Assembly (NCBI GenBank): GCA_035578155.1
Contig: JAPWDM010000017.1
Span: 5,592,482-5,656,481, forward strand
From: Brachynemurus nebulosus
Lineage: Eukaryota; Arthropoda; Insecta; Neuroptera; Myrmeleontidae
DNA length: 64,000 nucleotides
Reading direction: 5' to 3'
In this document: positions 1-11,057 of the stretch, piece by piece
Layout of the letters: each line of letters starts with the position of its first letter
Numbering within the stretch: position 1 is the stretch's first letter
The notes under the pieces: model-generated
What the model saw: only the letters and a program-made list of their open reading frames with translations
Told to the model about the DNA's origin: nothing
The model's database searches: none
Made by a program: the position numbers and the translations under genes

Positions 1-217
1 AATTATCTTTTCTTTTTCTGTAAAATGTTGGTACATCTCGTAGAGTCAATATCTGATACAATAATAATAAAAAAAATTTTTCAAAATTATTGAAGAAGAA
101 TAAATAAAAATGTTAACCTACGTGAATACCCAACTTCAGCGTTTCCCGAAAATTTGGAGAAATAAAGTATTTTATTAGATATTGAAATAAAGAAATACAC
201 ATTCAAAAATTTAAATA

Positions 218-474
218 CCCCTGTCGCAGCACCTGCATAACATAGCGAATTTCCATTTATAAGAATCCGTTTTTCTGTGATTTTTCACCCTTCTAAGTGA
301 TTTTTCCTCTTCTTTATAATAATGTAAATAAATGTCACAAAATGTTTTTAACTTGAGACATTTTTGGCAAAAAATTAATTTTTTTGACTAAAAATTACCA
401 AAAAAACCATGTTCCAGGCATCCGACATGACTGGCTAACGAACTTGTCCAACGGTGTGGGACTAAATACAAATA
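218..474. repeat. Left part of a dispersed TIR repeat (family A), copy 1
   Basis: Starts CCCTGTCGCAGC after a TA and continues with a block ending in the motif GGCATCCGACATGACTGGCT. The same block begins the element at 58508 and partial copies lie near 2190 and 59870. The copy is interrupted at 475 by a Helitron-type insertion and resumes at 812. Family A has TIR-like ends and often a (CA/TA)n core; TA duplication suggests a mariner-type origin, which is inference. Confidence 0.65.
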
Positions 475-811
475 TCTACTTAATAAACTAACACTGACTG
501 ACTGACTGGCTGACTGACTGACAGACAACGCACAGCCTAAACCGTTGGGTTTAGAAGAATGAAATTTTGCACAGGAGTTCCCTATGTAACGTACGTGAGC
601 ACTAAGGAAGGATTTTAGAAAATTTGTCCCCTAAGTGTGTTTAATAGGGGATGACAATTTGTATGTAAACTCGTCATTTTTGAAATTAAAATATTTAAAA
701 ATATGTTACTATGGTTATTAAAATAAATAATATTTAATAGATCTTTGACACTGACTGACATCCTGAGATGTTGCCGATGATAAACCACCCATCGGGTGGA
801 TATACGGCTAG
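475..811 (+). mobile_element. Non-autonomous Helitron (337 bp)
   Basis: Begins TCTACTTAATAAAC and ends with the hairpin CCACCC-atc-GGGTGG at 785-799, then CTAG at 808-811 followed by T. A 5-prime TC, a 3-prime hairpin and CTRR before T, with insertion between A and T, are Helitron hallmarks. A second copy at 49883 shares the start, the GACTGACTGACAGACAACGC block and the same tail layout. No Rep/helicase gene is present, so it depends on another element. Confidence 0.78.
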
Positions 812-975
812 TAATATATAAATTTTAGTGAATATTATTTTCTGTTTAAATTTTAGTGAATATTATCTTCTGTTTCAAACTCAAAACAAATTTCTGCCAT
901 AGTCTCGGGCTCAAGTCGCATCATAAGAGTGGCTGTAATAGCTAAATTCCATTCTGGAAATTCGCTAAAACTACC
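812..975. repeat. Right part of family A, copy 1
   Basis: The text TTTCTGCCATAGTCTCGGGC and the following CATTCTGGAAATTCG recur at 3260-3330, 59282-59330 and 60190-60275. A 26-base block with AATTTTAGTGAATATTAT is duplicated at its left edge. It directly continues copy 1 after the Helitron. Confidence 0.6.
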
Positions 976-2189
976 AATAAAACCTATAAGTCTAGCAAGT
1001 ACTTAACACATTAATATTTTTTGTATATATCAATATCTAAAAATATTTCAGTCCCTTTTTGACAATCTTGACAGAACTTAAACACTTTTTTAAATTTTTT
1101 TATTGTTAAAATCGAAACGTTATTTTGAAGACGGTTAAAATTACTATATTTTACATCAAAATGTCAACACAATCACCCCCTAGTTAATTACCCCTAGACT
1201 TGATGCTAGAAAATTGAGAAAAAACAGGTCATTTAAATTTTTTTAATTTAGATTTTATTTGTAATGATTGAGTTACGAAATTCAAAAGGATATTGTAAAA
1301 ATGTGTGTATTCGCTATAAGTTTTTGTCTGGAGGGAATTCAGCTCCTCAAAATCGGCTCCAGCGCTCAAGATGGACAGAATATATCAGTTTATAAGAACG
1401 GCATTTGTACATAATTTTAATATTTTCTTTAAGAAATAGTATTTTGTTTTAAATACTTGTTTGATTTTTTCAAGGCGAGTATTTATTACGATTTCCATTT
1501 ACCATTTTCTACAAAATAAAAAAAATCATTTGTAGTTTTATTTTGAAATTTTCAAAAAAAATATAAAAGTTACTTCTTGTATGTTTTTTTGGGTTAATTA
1601 TTGAAAAATATTCTATTTTCCGAGATTTTTAAGGTAAAACGAGCACATGTATGGTTTTTGTTAAACAAATTTCAGTTTTTTAATACATGTTCGCCTTAAA
1701 ATAATTAATATTTTCAAAAATGTATGATACAACTTGTCAAAATTTAAAATTATTTGTTCTGTTGTATATATTTGTTCTGTTGTATACATATAATTATAAC
1801 GTAGTATTGTCATTTGAATAGAAAATTACGTAAAAATATTATTGTTTGAATATGATTTAACGTAATTTTTATGCGATTGTAGCAAACTCTTATTAATTTT
1901 AGGAAGGTGTAAACATAATCTAAATTCTGATCATATCACATAAAAGATATTGCCGTGAGTTTTTTTCTCAAAAAAAAAAAAAAAAATGGAACAGAGATAC
2001 ATTATAAAAGCATTTAACTGACAGAGAAATAGAATATAGCCGAGTCGTTAAATTGGATTAAAAAAATCATAACACGCTACTTATAAAGCGGTTTTTTTCG
2101 AATTTAGCCCGCAAAAAATGAGACAGAAAAAAAAGAATACGAGTGCGAGTGAAATGGAAACGACATATTTCTCAGTTTTTCTCGAAAAG
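976..2189. other. AT-rich intergenic DNA
   Basis: Homopolymer-rich sequence without a plausible ORF, RNA gene or terminal-repeat element that I can see. A short direct duplication (TATTTGTTCTGTTGTATA) lies near 1751-1788. Confidence 0.5.
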
Positions 2190-2438
2190 TAAGTAATTTA
2201 GAGCAACGGTTTAAAAACATTTTCTACGTAAATTGGCTTTTTCTTCCGATTGGTGTAAAAAAATTTGAATAATCGCTTAATTCTGGCAAAAAACTCATTT
2301 TGTTGACAAAAAATGCCCGAAAAACCTACTTCTGGGCAACCGACGTGTCTGGCTAACGAACTCATCCAACGATTTAGAAAATCGAATTCGCACACAAAAT
2401 TTCATAAGCATTAAACGTTTCGTTCGAGAGTTATCGCG

Positions 2439-2441
<3 letters not shown>
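2190..2441. repeat. Left part of family A, copy 2
   Basis: Carries the family motifs GACGTGTCTGGCTAACGAAC and CGTTCGAGAGTTATCG, then runs into a (TA)n tract as the other copies do. The right part of the same copy lies at 3214-3335, beyond a foldback insertion. Confidence 0.6.

Positions 2442-2505
<64 letters not shown>
2442..2505. repeat. (TA)n tract, left half
   Basis: About 32 uninterrupted TA dinucleotides. The tract is split by the foldback element at 2506-3141 and continues at 3142-3213, so the foldback inserted into TA-repeat DNA. Confidence 0.95.
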
Positions 2506-2508
<3 letters not shown>

Positions 2509-3137
2509 GGTGGCGCAAAAAAACCATATATTTTTCTTTTTTTTGTCTCATAGGGAAAAAAGTTAATTTAGCTCGATTTAAGAATGCTCACCAAAAATTA
2601 GCTCGATAAAAAATTAAATTTTTTAAGGGTCGCTCAAAACTTTTTAAAATTTGAAAATGGGCCAAAAATCGATTTTGGTTTTTTATCAAATTTTTTTTCT
2701 CATGCCTGCATATGTTTGTACATTGAATAATAAAAAATTCCTCCAAATTTTAACTCAAAAAATTGATAATAAAAGGTCGCTCAAGAGTTCTGAAAGTTTT
2801 TCAAGTTAAAATATATAATATTTTTTAGCGTCCCAAAAAAATATTAAATATTTTGACTTTAAAGTCCTGAGCGACCTTTTATTATCAATATTTTGAGTTA
2901 ATATTTGGAGGAATTTTTTATTATTCAATGTACAAACATATGCAGAGATAAGAAAAAAAGTTTGATGAAAAACAAAAATCGATTTTTGGCCCATTTTCAA
3001 ATTTTAAAAAGTTTTGAGCGACCCTTAAAAAAATTTTTATCGAGCTAATTTTTGGTGAGCATTCTTAAATCGAGCTAAATTAACTTTTTTTCCTATGAGA
3101 CAAAAAAAAGAAAAATATGTGGTTTGTTTGCGCCACC

Positions 3138-3141
<4 letters not shown>
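2506..3141. mobile_element. Foldback MITE, mariner-like (636 bp)
   Basis: Almost the whole element is an inverted repeat: TTAGGGTGGCGC opens it and GCGCCACCCTAA closes it, with arms of roughly 300 bp including AAGGGTCGCTCAAAACTTTT and AATGGGCCAAAAATCGATTT. It lies in TA repeats, consistent with TA-targeting Tc1/mariner relatives, but the duplication cannot be resolved inside (TA)n. Short reading frames in it are translations of arms and TA repeats, not genes. Confidence 0.75.

Positions 3142-3213
<72 letters not shown>
3142..3213. repeat. (TA)n tract, right half
   Basis: Continuation of the TA tract on the far side of the foldback element. Confidence 0.95.
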
Positions 3214-3217
<4 letters not shown>

Positions 3218-3335
3218 TTGTTGAATATCATTTTCGTATTCTAGGGACCTCAAAACATATTTCTGTTATGGTCCCGGGCTTAGGTCGCATCATGACACCT
3301 GCTGTAAAAGCTGAATTTCCAATTTTAAAAATAAT
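3214..3335. repeat. Right part of family A, copy 2
   Basis: Contains TTCTAGGGACCTCAAAACAT and GGTCCCGGGCTTAGGTCGCA, diverged matches of the right part at 60149-60275. Confidence 0.6.
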
Positions 3336-6295
3336 GAAAATTAACTATTTTTTTTTTTATTTTTGTTAATCAAAATAGTTTTATTCAATACAAATATTAA
3401 AAAAATAAAGTTTTTGATAAAAGAAGTAGTAAATAATTTAAGTTCAACCACTAAAAATTACCAAAATAATTTTTTTAAAATTATATCTCACATCGTTAAT
3501 GACTCCTTCATTTGCAATGGGAATTTCTTGTTCATTGTTTATTAATCCATCGATTTATTTTTTATCCTGTAATGGTAGATGAAACTATATATGAAATAAT
3601 CTTGTATGCAATGTAATTTTTATAAAATTAACTATGCAAACTTACTTAGTATTTGGAAATTTCAACTGAGCTTCAGTTAAGCTCACAAGAACAAGTTTGT
3701 TTTGCCAAACGAAAGCATTGTTAGAATCATATCCATCTATCTCATGACAAACATGATTAGAACATGTATAGATTATTCTAGGAATACCGTAATTGATAAT
3801 TTCTAATATACCTAAATCATCGGCACACCAAATCATCTTCAAGTATGTTATTAATTCTTAAGTTTATATTCGGTTAACAAATTATAACAAACAGAAGTAG
3901 GATAATACAAAAAATAATATTGTTCAACAAAAATATAATTTACAAATGTCATAAATTAAACATAATTTCCCTGGAAACAAAATCTATTGAGAAAGCGTTT
4001 TCTACACACACGCTTAGGGCTTGGTCAGTTTCATTACAACTGATTTTTTGAGTCTTCTAGAAGTCAGAGTAAATTTAAATTTTTTTACCATGTGATATTA
4101 TAAACTTACTAGCATTTACTTCTCTTGTATCTCATTTCATGTGCTATAAAAACAAATCAGACACCGTTGCTAGTCAAAATTGACCGGTAACGGACATTAG
4201 TTAACCATTGATAATTTTAAATGGAAAGCACCAGTCCCGTGCCATGGGGGCCTTTTATTTTTCCTAATTTCTCTACTTTCAATTTTAGAGAAAAATGCCA
4301 AGAATACTTTTCTCTCTAAATCTTTGAAAATATTGGAATTAGGCCAAAAAAATTTGTTTTTCTTTTTTTTTTCTTTTCGGGGATGTTTTCTCCGCAAACT
4401 ATTAGAGACAGGGGGTAAGAGCGTGGTATATTTTTTTTGTAGAATTGAAAAATCTACAATTTTTATTTGAAAAAATTTTCCATATCTCGCACACTTCGCG
4501 AGATGATTGGAAAATAAACTTTTTAGGGGTTGTTTCTACCCTTGTCCTGGATCAGAGCACTTTTTTTCATAGGGAGAATGATTCTTAGTGACCTTTTCTG
4601 TTCCACGCACTCACGACATCCGCCGCTCTTCTCTTTTAACCGTATCAAATGCGGCAATGAGTGCGAAGAGTGCGTCCGATACGCTGTCTCTCTCGCACTC
4701 AGTCCCGGACGCTCAGCGCCCCAACTTTTCCCAACTCCTACAATTCACAAAATCGCGAAAAATGGCTAAGGACTTTTTATTCTTAAAATGGTAATTAATT
4801 TTATGAAAACAAATTCTAATTTCAAAGATTTTAAATTGAAAATTTAAATTGATTTTTCGCGAAAACTGAAATAGATGCAAAAAAATTTTTTCGTACAAAA
4901 GTTGTAGATCTTAATATTCTCTACAACTTCTATTTGAAACATTTCTCTGTATCTATAATAGTTTACGCCAAAAATGTGAAAAAATGGCTTCTGGAGCAAT
5001 TTCACCCCTTTTTCACCCTAACGCTGGGGTCACAACCCCCTTAAAACTATCCCTAGTCAAATCTAGTATGCCTAGAAATATTTCAGCCAAGTTTGACCGA
5101 GGTTGAAAAATTGCAATTTCAGACCTTACTTTACTGGACTATAAACTTACTTTTATAATAAGTGAAATACATACATATTAAGTAATTTAAAAATGTTACT
5201 AAAGTCACTGTTTATTTATAAATTAGGAATTTTGTATTTTTATTATTTATAAAATAGAAATTTTAAAGTTTTTTGGAAAGAAAAAATATCTTCATAAAGG
5301 CCTTCCAGTTTACTATTTAAGTTCCTTTTTTAATATTTAAAAATAAAACACAAAGGCAATTGGCGGATAAGGATGGGTAGGAATGCCCTCGTACGAATTA
5401 TGTTGGCTTTTTTTCTGCTAACTGCTATCGGCACAAAATTGAAATGTTAAAACCATTTTTTAAAACCCCGATCAATCGGACACTCATCATCAGTTTTGAA
5501 ACCACCAAAATGAAAAATCGCTTGTGGACTTTCAATTACATTTCGCTTGTAGAAATTCAATACCGCAGATGAAAGGAAAAATTCGACTTCCATGATGGGG
5601 CTCCGCTGCTCACGGCGTTGTTTAATTATATATTTAATATATCAAAATTATTCTGACCATTAATTAAATTTTGGCTTTCTTCTATCATAATAATTGGTAA
5701 ATTTTCAATACCTAAGAAGTCCTCATTTTCAATGGACTTTCTGATAACTATTTCACTTCCTCTTGACTTTTTAAATTCTATCAATACAATGAAAATGTAT
5801 AGTATAAGATGTAAGTTTCATGTATATTTCTAGTATATCGCATACTGCTGATTAGTGTGTTATCAACTTATTAATTATTTGGAAGTTTCTTTTAAATTTG
5901 AAAAGCTATTTGTGTGCCCCTTTTTGGGTAAACACAATTATTTTTCGTGTTACCGGGTGTTATTTTTATTTTTTATTTTTATATCAACGACACTGTCGAG
6001 GTGTCATTAGATTGCCTATTTATATTAGTTCTGTTAAACCGTATTAATGTTTGCACACACACACATAACACACATAAGTCCGTTTATTGTTAAATAAATA
6101 AATCAATAAATATAGCAATGATACACTCCAGAATTAATGTTCAATATAGATTTGAAGATGACGATTTTGGAAGCGGTTTGAATGAGCCCTATTTAAACTG
6201 AAGTGTCGATAAAAAAAATTCAATTAACTACGGTGATGGTCGATAGATGTCGAATTAAGTCACCCCCTTTTGGGTATATACTGGCTGTCCCGGCC
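3336..6295. other. Intergenic DNA without recognisable genes
   Basis: No ORF here looks like a gene. Points seen: an imperfect palindrome around GTCAAAATTGAC at 4162-4193; a less AT-rich patch at 4600-4740 with frames of 68-79 codons but no recognisable protein; a short CA run near 6056. I see no TIR element. Confidence 0.45.
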
Positions 6296-6754
6296 GGATG
6301 TATACATACGATTTACATGTTAATTTTTGACATTGGATTCCCATAAGGAAAAAGTTATATCACAAGAATGCTTAAGATAAACATATTCCTATTTTTGGTA
6401 ATTTTCTTTTATAAAATAATTTTTTCAACCAAATTATCTGCACTATTTTTAATGGAATATTTTTTTGGTATTTTTATTATTTTAGTATTATTTTATTTTC
6501 AAGAAAATAAAAAATTGCCTTTTTGAATTTACAGCAGTTGACACAAATATTCATTATGTAAAAATGTGAATTGCTTGAAAATTGTGACATTTATTTCTTA
6601 ATTTTACTGCATTATTATTGTTAAAGCTATAGTAACAGTAGTTATAATATTAAATTAGTACTATTAGTTTGTTCAAAGCACTCTTGTGTCATAACTTTTT
6701 TCCTTATGGGAATCCAATGTTAAAAATTAACATATAAATCGTATGTATACATCC
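6296..6754. mobile_element. Inverted-repeat element (about 459 bp MITE)
   Basis: Arms 6296-6373 and 6676-6754 are inverted copies: GGATGTATACATACGATTT opens and AAATCGTATGTATACATCC closes, and both include ATTGGATTCCCATAAGGAAA. The 300-bp interior is AT-rich and non-coding. I could not fix a target duplication, so the superfamily is open. Confidence 0.72.
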
Positions 6755-8545
6755 AAATGGGATACTTCGTATAAATATCACCAATCTTTTTTTCTATTTA
6801 TGGAATGCGTAATTTAAATTTGGCGCTATGGAAGATAAGACGCGGCGTCAAATCTGTAAGGCTTTCACTTGCTGTTATTGTGTTTCAATGGACGGATATG
6901 TCAGCCTGTTTGTAAATATTAACCGAAAATGAAGGTTAAAATGAAACTCAAACTGTGTTGTAGAGTGATTGAAAAACAAATAATGAATTTAGGGTACGTG
7001 AATAAATAGCTATTTTATATTTCAATAATCACAACAATTTATTGCGTACTAATTACTAATAACAATTTTTGCTTACAAACTAATTTTTTACTACTACACA
7101 TATTAACTATAGCTAAACTAATTTAAATCCTCCCTTTTTACTATTTAGCAATTGGAAGGGTGCCGTAAGATTCTTCGCCACTTTCTGGAAAATTCCGAAA
7201 TGCCGGAGGCAACCAGAAGTAGCGCCGTGTTTGGACCAAAATAAAATATATTGCACAATTGGCTGGTAAAGAAACTATTGCAATATTTAGCGGGCGGACA
7301 GATCAGTCAATACTATTGTTTGGTTGTGAAATATGGTGAATTATTGAATGTTTAGCCAAAATATAATTTTCGGTGATGATTTCTAAAAACGTGCTCAAGA
7401 TGGCGGCGGCCTTCGTGCTCACGTATCCTTGACAATGGGGTGAATATAAATGTCAGTTGGATACTGTCTTATTTAAGATACGTGAATGGTTTGACGTTTT
7501 GCGAATGACAATAACCGCGAATATAAGGGCGTGCCTATTTTGTGAATGACAAACGGTTGTTCTATTGTTTCTCTAAGTTCAGATACTATTTTGAAATACG
7601 TGGTACGAAGTAATTATTTGTACCGAATAAGATTATGGTGGAGTATTCGACTACAATGAAACGATTTCCCTATCCACCAAATTAATTGAAGTTCGCGCCT
7701 TTCTTGTTTCTGATCACAAGTGATCGATAGTTCGCGACACTCAAGTTGTTTCACAAATTACAATAAATGATTTAAAAATCGTACCTTAATTAAATCGAAA
7801 ATACCTTTTTCTTGACTTAAGTTAATTCCATAAAGCGATGTTTAATTAAAAGAAAACAATTATTTAACACAATTTAAACTATTGTTGATTACGTAATTTA
7901 ATTTCTAGAAAAATTTGAAACTTTAAAATGTAAAAATGCAAAAGAACATTTCTCGAAGTTGCTTACGGCAAAGCAATATAAAAAGTGAATTAATTAAAAA
8001 TCTGAGTGACACGATTTGTGACTCGTGAGCAGAAAGGGCATTAAACTTCCATCTTTATCTAATTTATGTGCTATTGTCATTCACGCATCATTTAGTGAAT
8101 TTAATTTTATAACTTTATTATATTGTGTAACTCATCGTGAATTTTATATTTTGGCGCCTTTCACAAATGTCAGTTTGACAGCTAGTACAATAACTTATGA
8201 ATTGTTTTGGTTGTTAACAAAAATTAAATAAAATTGAATTAGTGTGTCAATCTGGTATTGTGTGTTTTAAACATTATTTTTCCTATATATTTTTTTTTTG
8301 ACTTCTTTGATTTTTTGTTTCTTTGACTTTTTTTATTGCCTGTTTTGATAATTTTGATTGACATGGGGGACATTCAGCTTCTGATGGTGTTTGTATTAGT
8401 TGCCGGAGTTAAAATTAAAACATTCTAAAAGTAACTTAAAACAAAGTTTTTATTTATTGATACCTTTTCCAATAAAATTCCCTTTAAGTACGATTGAGTC
8501 ATTTGTAATGCCGAGAATAAACCATTTACGGATAATTCTAGGGCA
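6755..8545. other. Intergenic DNA without recognisable genes
   Basis: Mixed AT-rich sequence. A 68-codon frame near 8025 has no recognisable feature. No terminal repeats or RNA genes seen. Confidence 0.45.
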
Positions 8546-8703
8546 GTCATTAACGGCCTATTACATACTGCCATTAATAAACCATTACATACTGCCATTA
8601 ATGAGCCATTAAATACTGCCATTAACGAGCCATTACATACTGCCATTAACGGTCCATTACATGTTGCTAAAAATGGGCCATTATATGCTGCCATTATTAA
8701 GCC
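8546..8703. repeat. 24-bp minisatellite, about 6.5 copies
   Basis: Unit CATTACATACTGCCATTAA plus five variable bases, in register every 24 bp, with more divergence toward the right end. Since 24 is a multiple of three, the minus strand reads through as a repetitive peptide; I regard that frame as a by-product. Confidence 0.9.
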
Positions 8704-8950
8704 CAAGTTATCATTTAGTAAATATTAAATACGCGTTTTTTTGTTTCGACTGAATACGCTGTTTAGGGGTAGAAAACACCCCTCAACCAGTGGCGACGCG
8801 TGGGAGTAGACAAGGGAGACAGTGTCCCCCCTAGAAATATAAAATTTAAAATCCTTTAGAAAATTTGAAATAATTATGTAAGTTTTATAATATTGGCCAT
8901 TTTCAATACATTCAGATTTTCAAATAAAACGTATATACGAATATAATATA

Positions 8951-8954
<4 letters not shown>

Positions 8955-9029
<75 letters not shown>
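8955..9029. repeat. (TA)n tract
   Basis: About 37 perfect dinucleotides, flanked by other TA-rich sequence. Confidence 0.95.
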
Positions 9030-9030
<1 letters not shown>

Positions 9031-9140
9031 GTTTACACACATATACGATAATATATACATATAACCTGAAAAATATGAGCTTCTGTGGTCACACAGAATG
9101 AAGGTAGGTAAGTTACAAGCACGTTACAAGTCTATTCAAA

Positions 9141-9318
9141 CGTAAAAAAGACATTTTTAAATGTGCTTCTCCTAGCTCTGCATGTATGTGTGGCAACTAC
9201 CCATTTACACATTAACACACACACAGTCTGCACGTATGTAGTATTGTCCAATATTTTTTTTTTTTACATCATTATTACTCAAAAACTAAGAAAGATTTTG
9301 CAATTTTTTTTTCTTATG
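9141..9318. repeat. Duplicated segment, upstream copy (carries MITE empty site)
   Basis: Matches 9662-9680 plus 9942-10100 directly: shared blocks include AAAAAAGACATTTTTAAAT, GCTCTGCATGTATGTGTG and ACATCATTATTACTCAAAAA. The position of the 9681-9941 insertion is uninterrupted here, so this copy records the pre-insertion state. Confidence 0.75.
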
Positions 9319-9570
9319 TAACGTAAAAATCCCCATTATGGAACGATATCTAATACTGGAACAGTTTTGACATTTACATATTAATGAATTTATTTCTGAA
9401 AGAAACGTCTGATAATAAAAATTATTATTAATAGAATGATTGTTTTTCAATTTAAATTCAACTCGCATTTAATGTTTCCTTATTTAATTAAAGAAATAAA
9501 TATGTAAATGTCAAAACTGTCCAGTATTAGATACCGTTCCATAATGGGGGCTTTTACGTTATATGTAAAG
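9310..9570. repeat. Inverted repeat, arms about 80 bp
   Basis: Left arm 9317-9405 and right arm 9487-9565 are inverted copies around a 70-90-bp spacer; both contain TGTCAAAACTGT-type sequence and CCGTTCCATAATGGGG-type sequence. Could be a small MITE or its relic; ends are not crisp. Confidence 0.6.
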
Positions 9571-9680
9571 TGTAGTAATCTTCTTAATAGTACAAAAATT
9601 ATCAAAATATATTCAATACTTTTTGAATAATAATAAAAAAACTGAAACAATAAAATAAAACGCAAAAAAGACATTTTTAA
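9567..9680. repeat. Direct-duplication segment, first copy
   Basis: AGTACAAAAATTATCAAAAT and TAATAATAAAAAAACTGAAA are repeated at 10118-10216, showing that this neighbourhood is built from local duplications. Confidence 0.65.
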
Positions 9681-9941
9681 ACCTAGAACGACAAGTCGGT
9701 GTCATACATGACACTTACGTTTTTTTTTTCAGCGCTGTAACTTTTGATAACGTAGAAGTTTACAATAATGTAATAAATTTCTCTTTTGGTAAAAATTGGA
9801 CTACCATCTAGACAGATAGACGTTGACACTGACATCAATTAAGTATCGATTTGACCTGTAATTAATTTAAAAAATAGAAAAAGAAATAGGTGTCGCGGAT
9901 GACACTCATTTGTTAAATTTGAGCCTTTTGTCGTTCTAGGG
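9681..9941. mobile_element. piggyBac-type MITE (261 bp) with TTAA duplication
   Basis: Opens ACCTAGAACGACAA and closes TTGTCGTTCTAGGG, flanked on both sides by TTAA (9677-9680 and 9942-9945). TTAA duplication with CCTAGAACG-like ends is the piggyBac signature. No transposase inside. The uninterrupted paralogous site at 9141-9180 confirms the ends. Confidence 0.85.
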
Positions 9942-9945
9942 TTAA

Positions 9946-10216
9946 ATTTGTTTATCCTGGCTCTGCATGTATGTGTGACAACTACCCATTTACACATTCA
10001 CACAGACACAGTCTGCATGTATGTAGTATTCTCCAATATTTTTTTTTACATCATTATTACTCAAAAATTAAGAAAGATTTTGGAATAAATTTTTCTTATA
10101 TATATGTAAAATGTAGTATATGTATACGTAAAATGTAGTATTCTTCTTAATAGTACAAAAATTATCAAAATATATTCAGTACTTTTTAAATAATAATAAA
10201 AAAACTGAAATAATGA
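9946..10216. repeat. Direct-duplication segment, second copy
   Basis: Repeats 9175-9318 and 9567-9680 with a few substitutions. Confidence 0.7.
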
Positions 10217-10251
10217 TGCAAAATCTATTTCTGTGCAGTTCCAAGGTACTA

Positions 10252-10965
10252 ACAAGGAAAGGTTTTGAACTGTCAATTCACAATTTTGATGAAACTTGGT
10301 ATATGTGTAGTACAAGCGAAAATAACAGACCCGTATATTTTTTATCTGCCACCGTCGCCATTTAAGGGGTGAAATCACTCTTCAAAATTAGGATAAAATT
10401 TTAATTTTGCTTGATAACTTGGAAACGACGACAGATAGAAAAAAAAACTTTAAATTGACAAAACACTTTATTTTTAAAGAGCTTTCTATTTATGTGTATA
10501 AATCCAGAGTCGGACCTACTGGAGGGGCTGTTTAGGTACAATTCAGGGTAAATTTTGAAATAGGGTGAATATGTTTCAGTATATTAAAATCTGAATAGCA
10601 TATATGAAAACTACATGTGAAATACTAGTTTACCTGTTTCTGCTCAAAGATGTAGTTTAAAGTCTAAAATCTCAAAACTGGACAGTTAATTTGAGATGCC
10701 AATCGTAATTTTACTGACAATCAGCAAAATAAAAATATTTCTATAAGGTTTTCAGGAAGTGAATTGTCTTGTAATTAATAACTGGCTAAAATATATCAAA
10801 TTATATTTGTTGATGTCTGGCTAAAACTTTAAATTTTATACAAGTAATATTAAAATTTGATTTTGTTAAATTATGCAAGAATATTATTGCATATAGTTAT
10901 AGAAAAAATTAGCTTTATAAAATGCTTCTTTTTTGTCAAATAATAAGGATAAGGAAATTTGTTTT
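10252..10965. repeat. Outer arm, left copy
   Basis: Inverted match to 27214-27925, for example CTACTGGAGGGGCTGTT and GATGCCAATCGTAATTTTAC on this side. Divergence is visible but low. Confidence 0.85.
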
Positions 10966-11057
10966 AGTTTGGACGGAATGGAAAAAAAAATTATAAAAGT
11001 TTTAATATCTTTAATTTAAAATAGTTTACAATAATAAAATAAGGCGTACATAGTATT

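Noticed and set aside
4530..4794. Overlapping frames of 79 and 68 codons in a less AT-rich patch
   Set aside because: Two frames overlap without recognisable protein features; no support for either.
8425..8706. 93-codon minus-strand frame with repeated NGSLMAV-type units
   Set aside because: Produced by a 24-bp tandem repeat whose length is a multiple of three.
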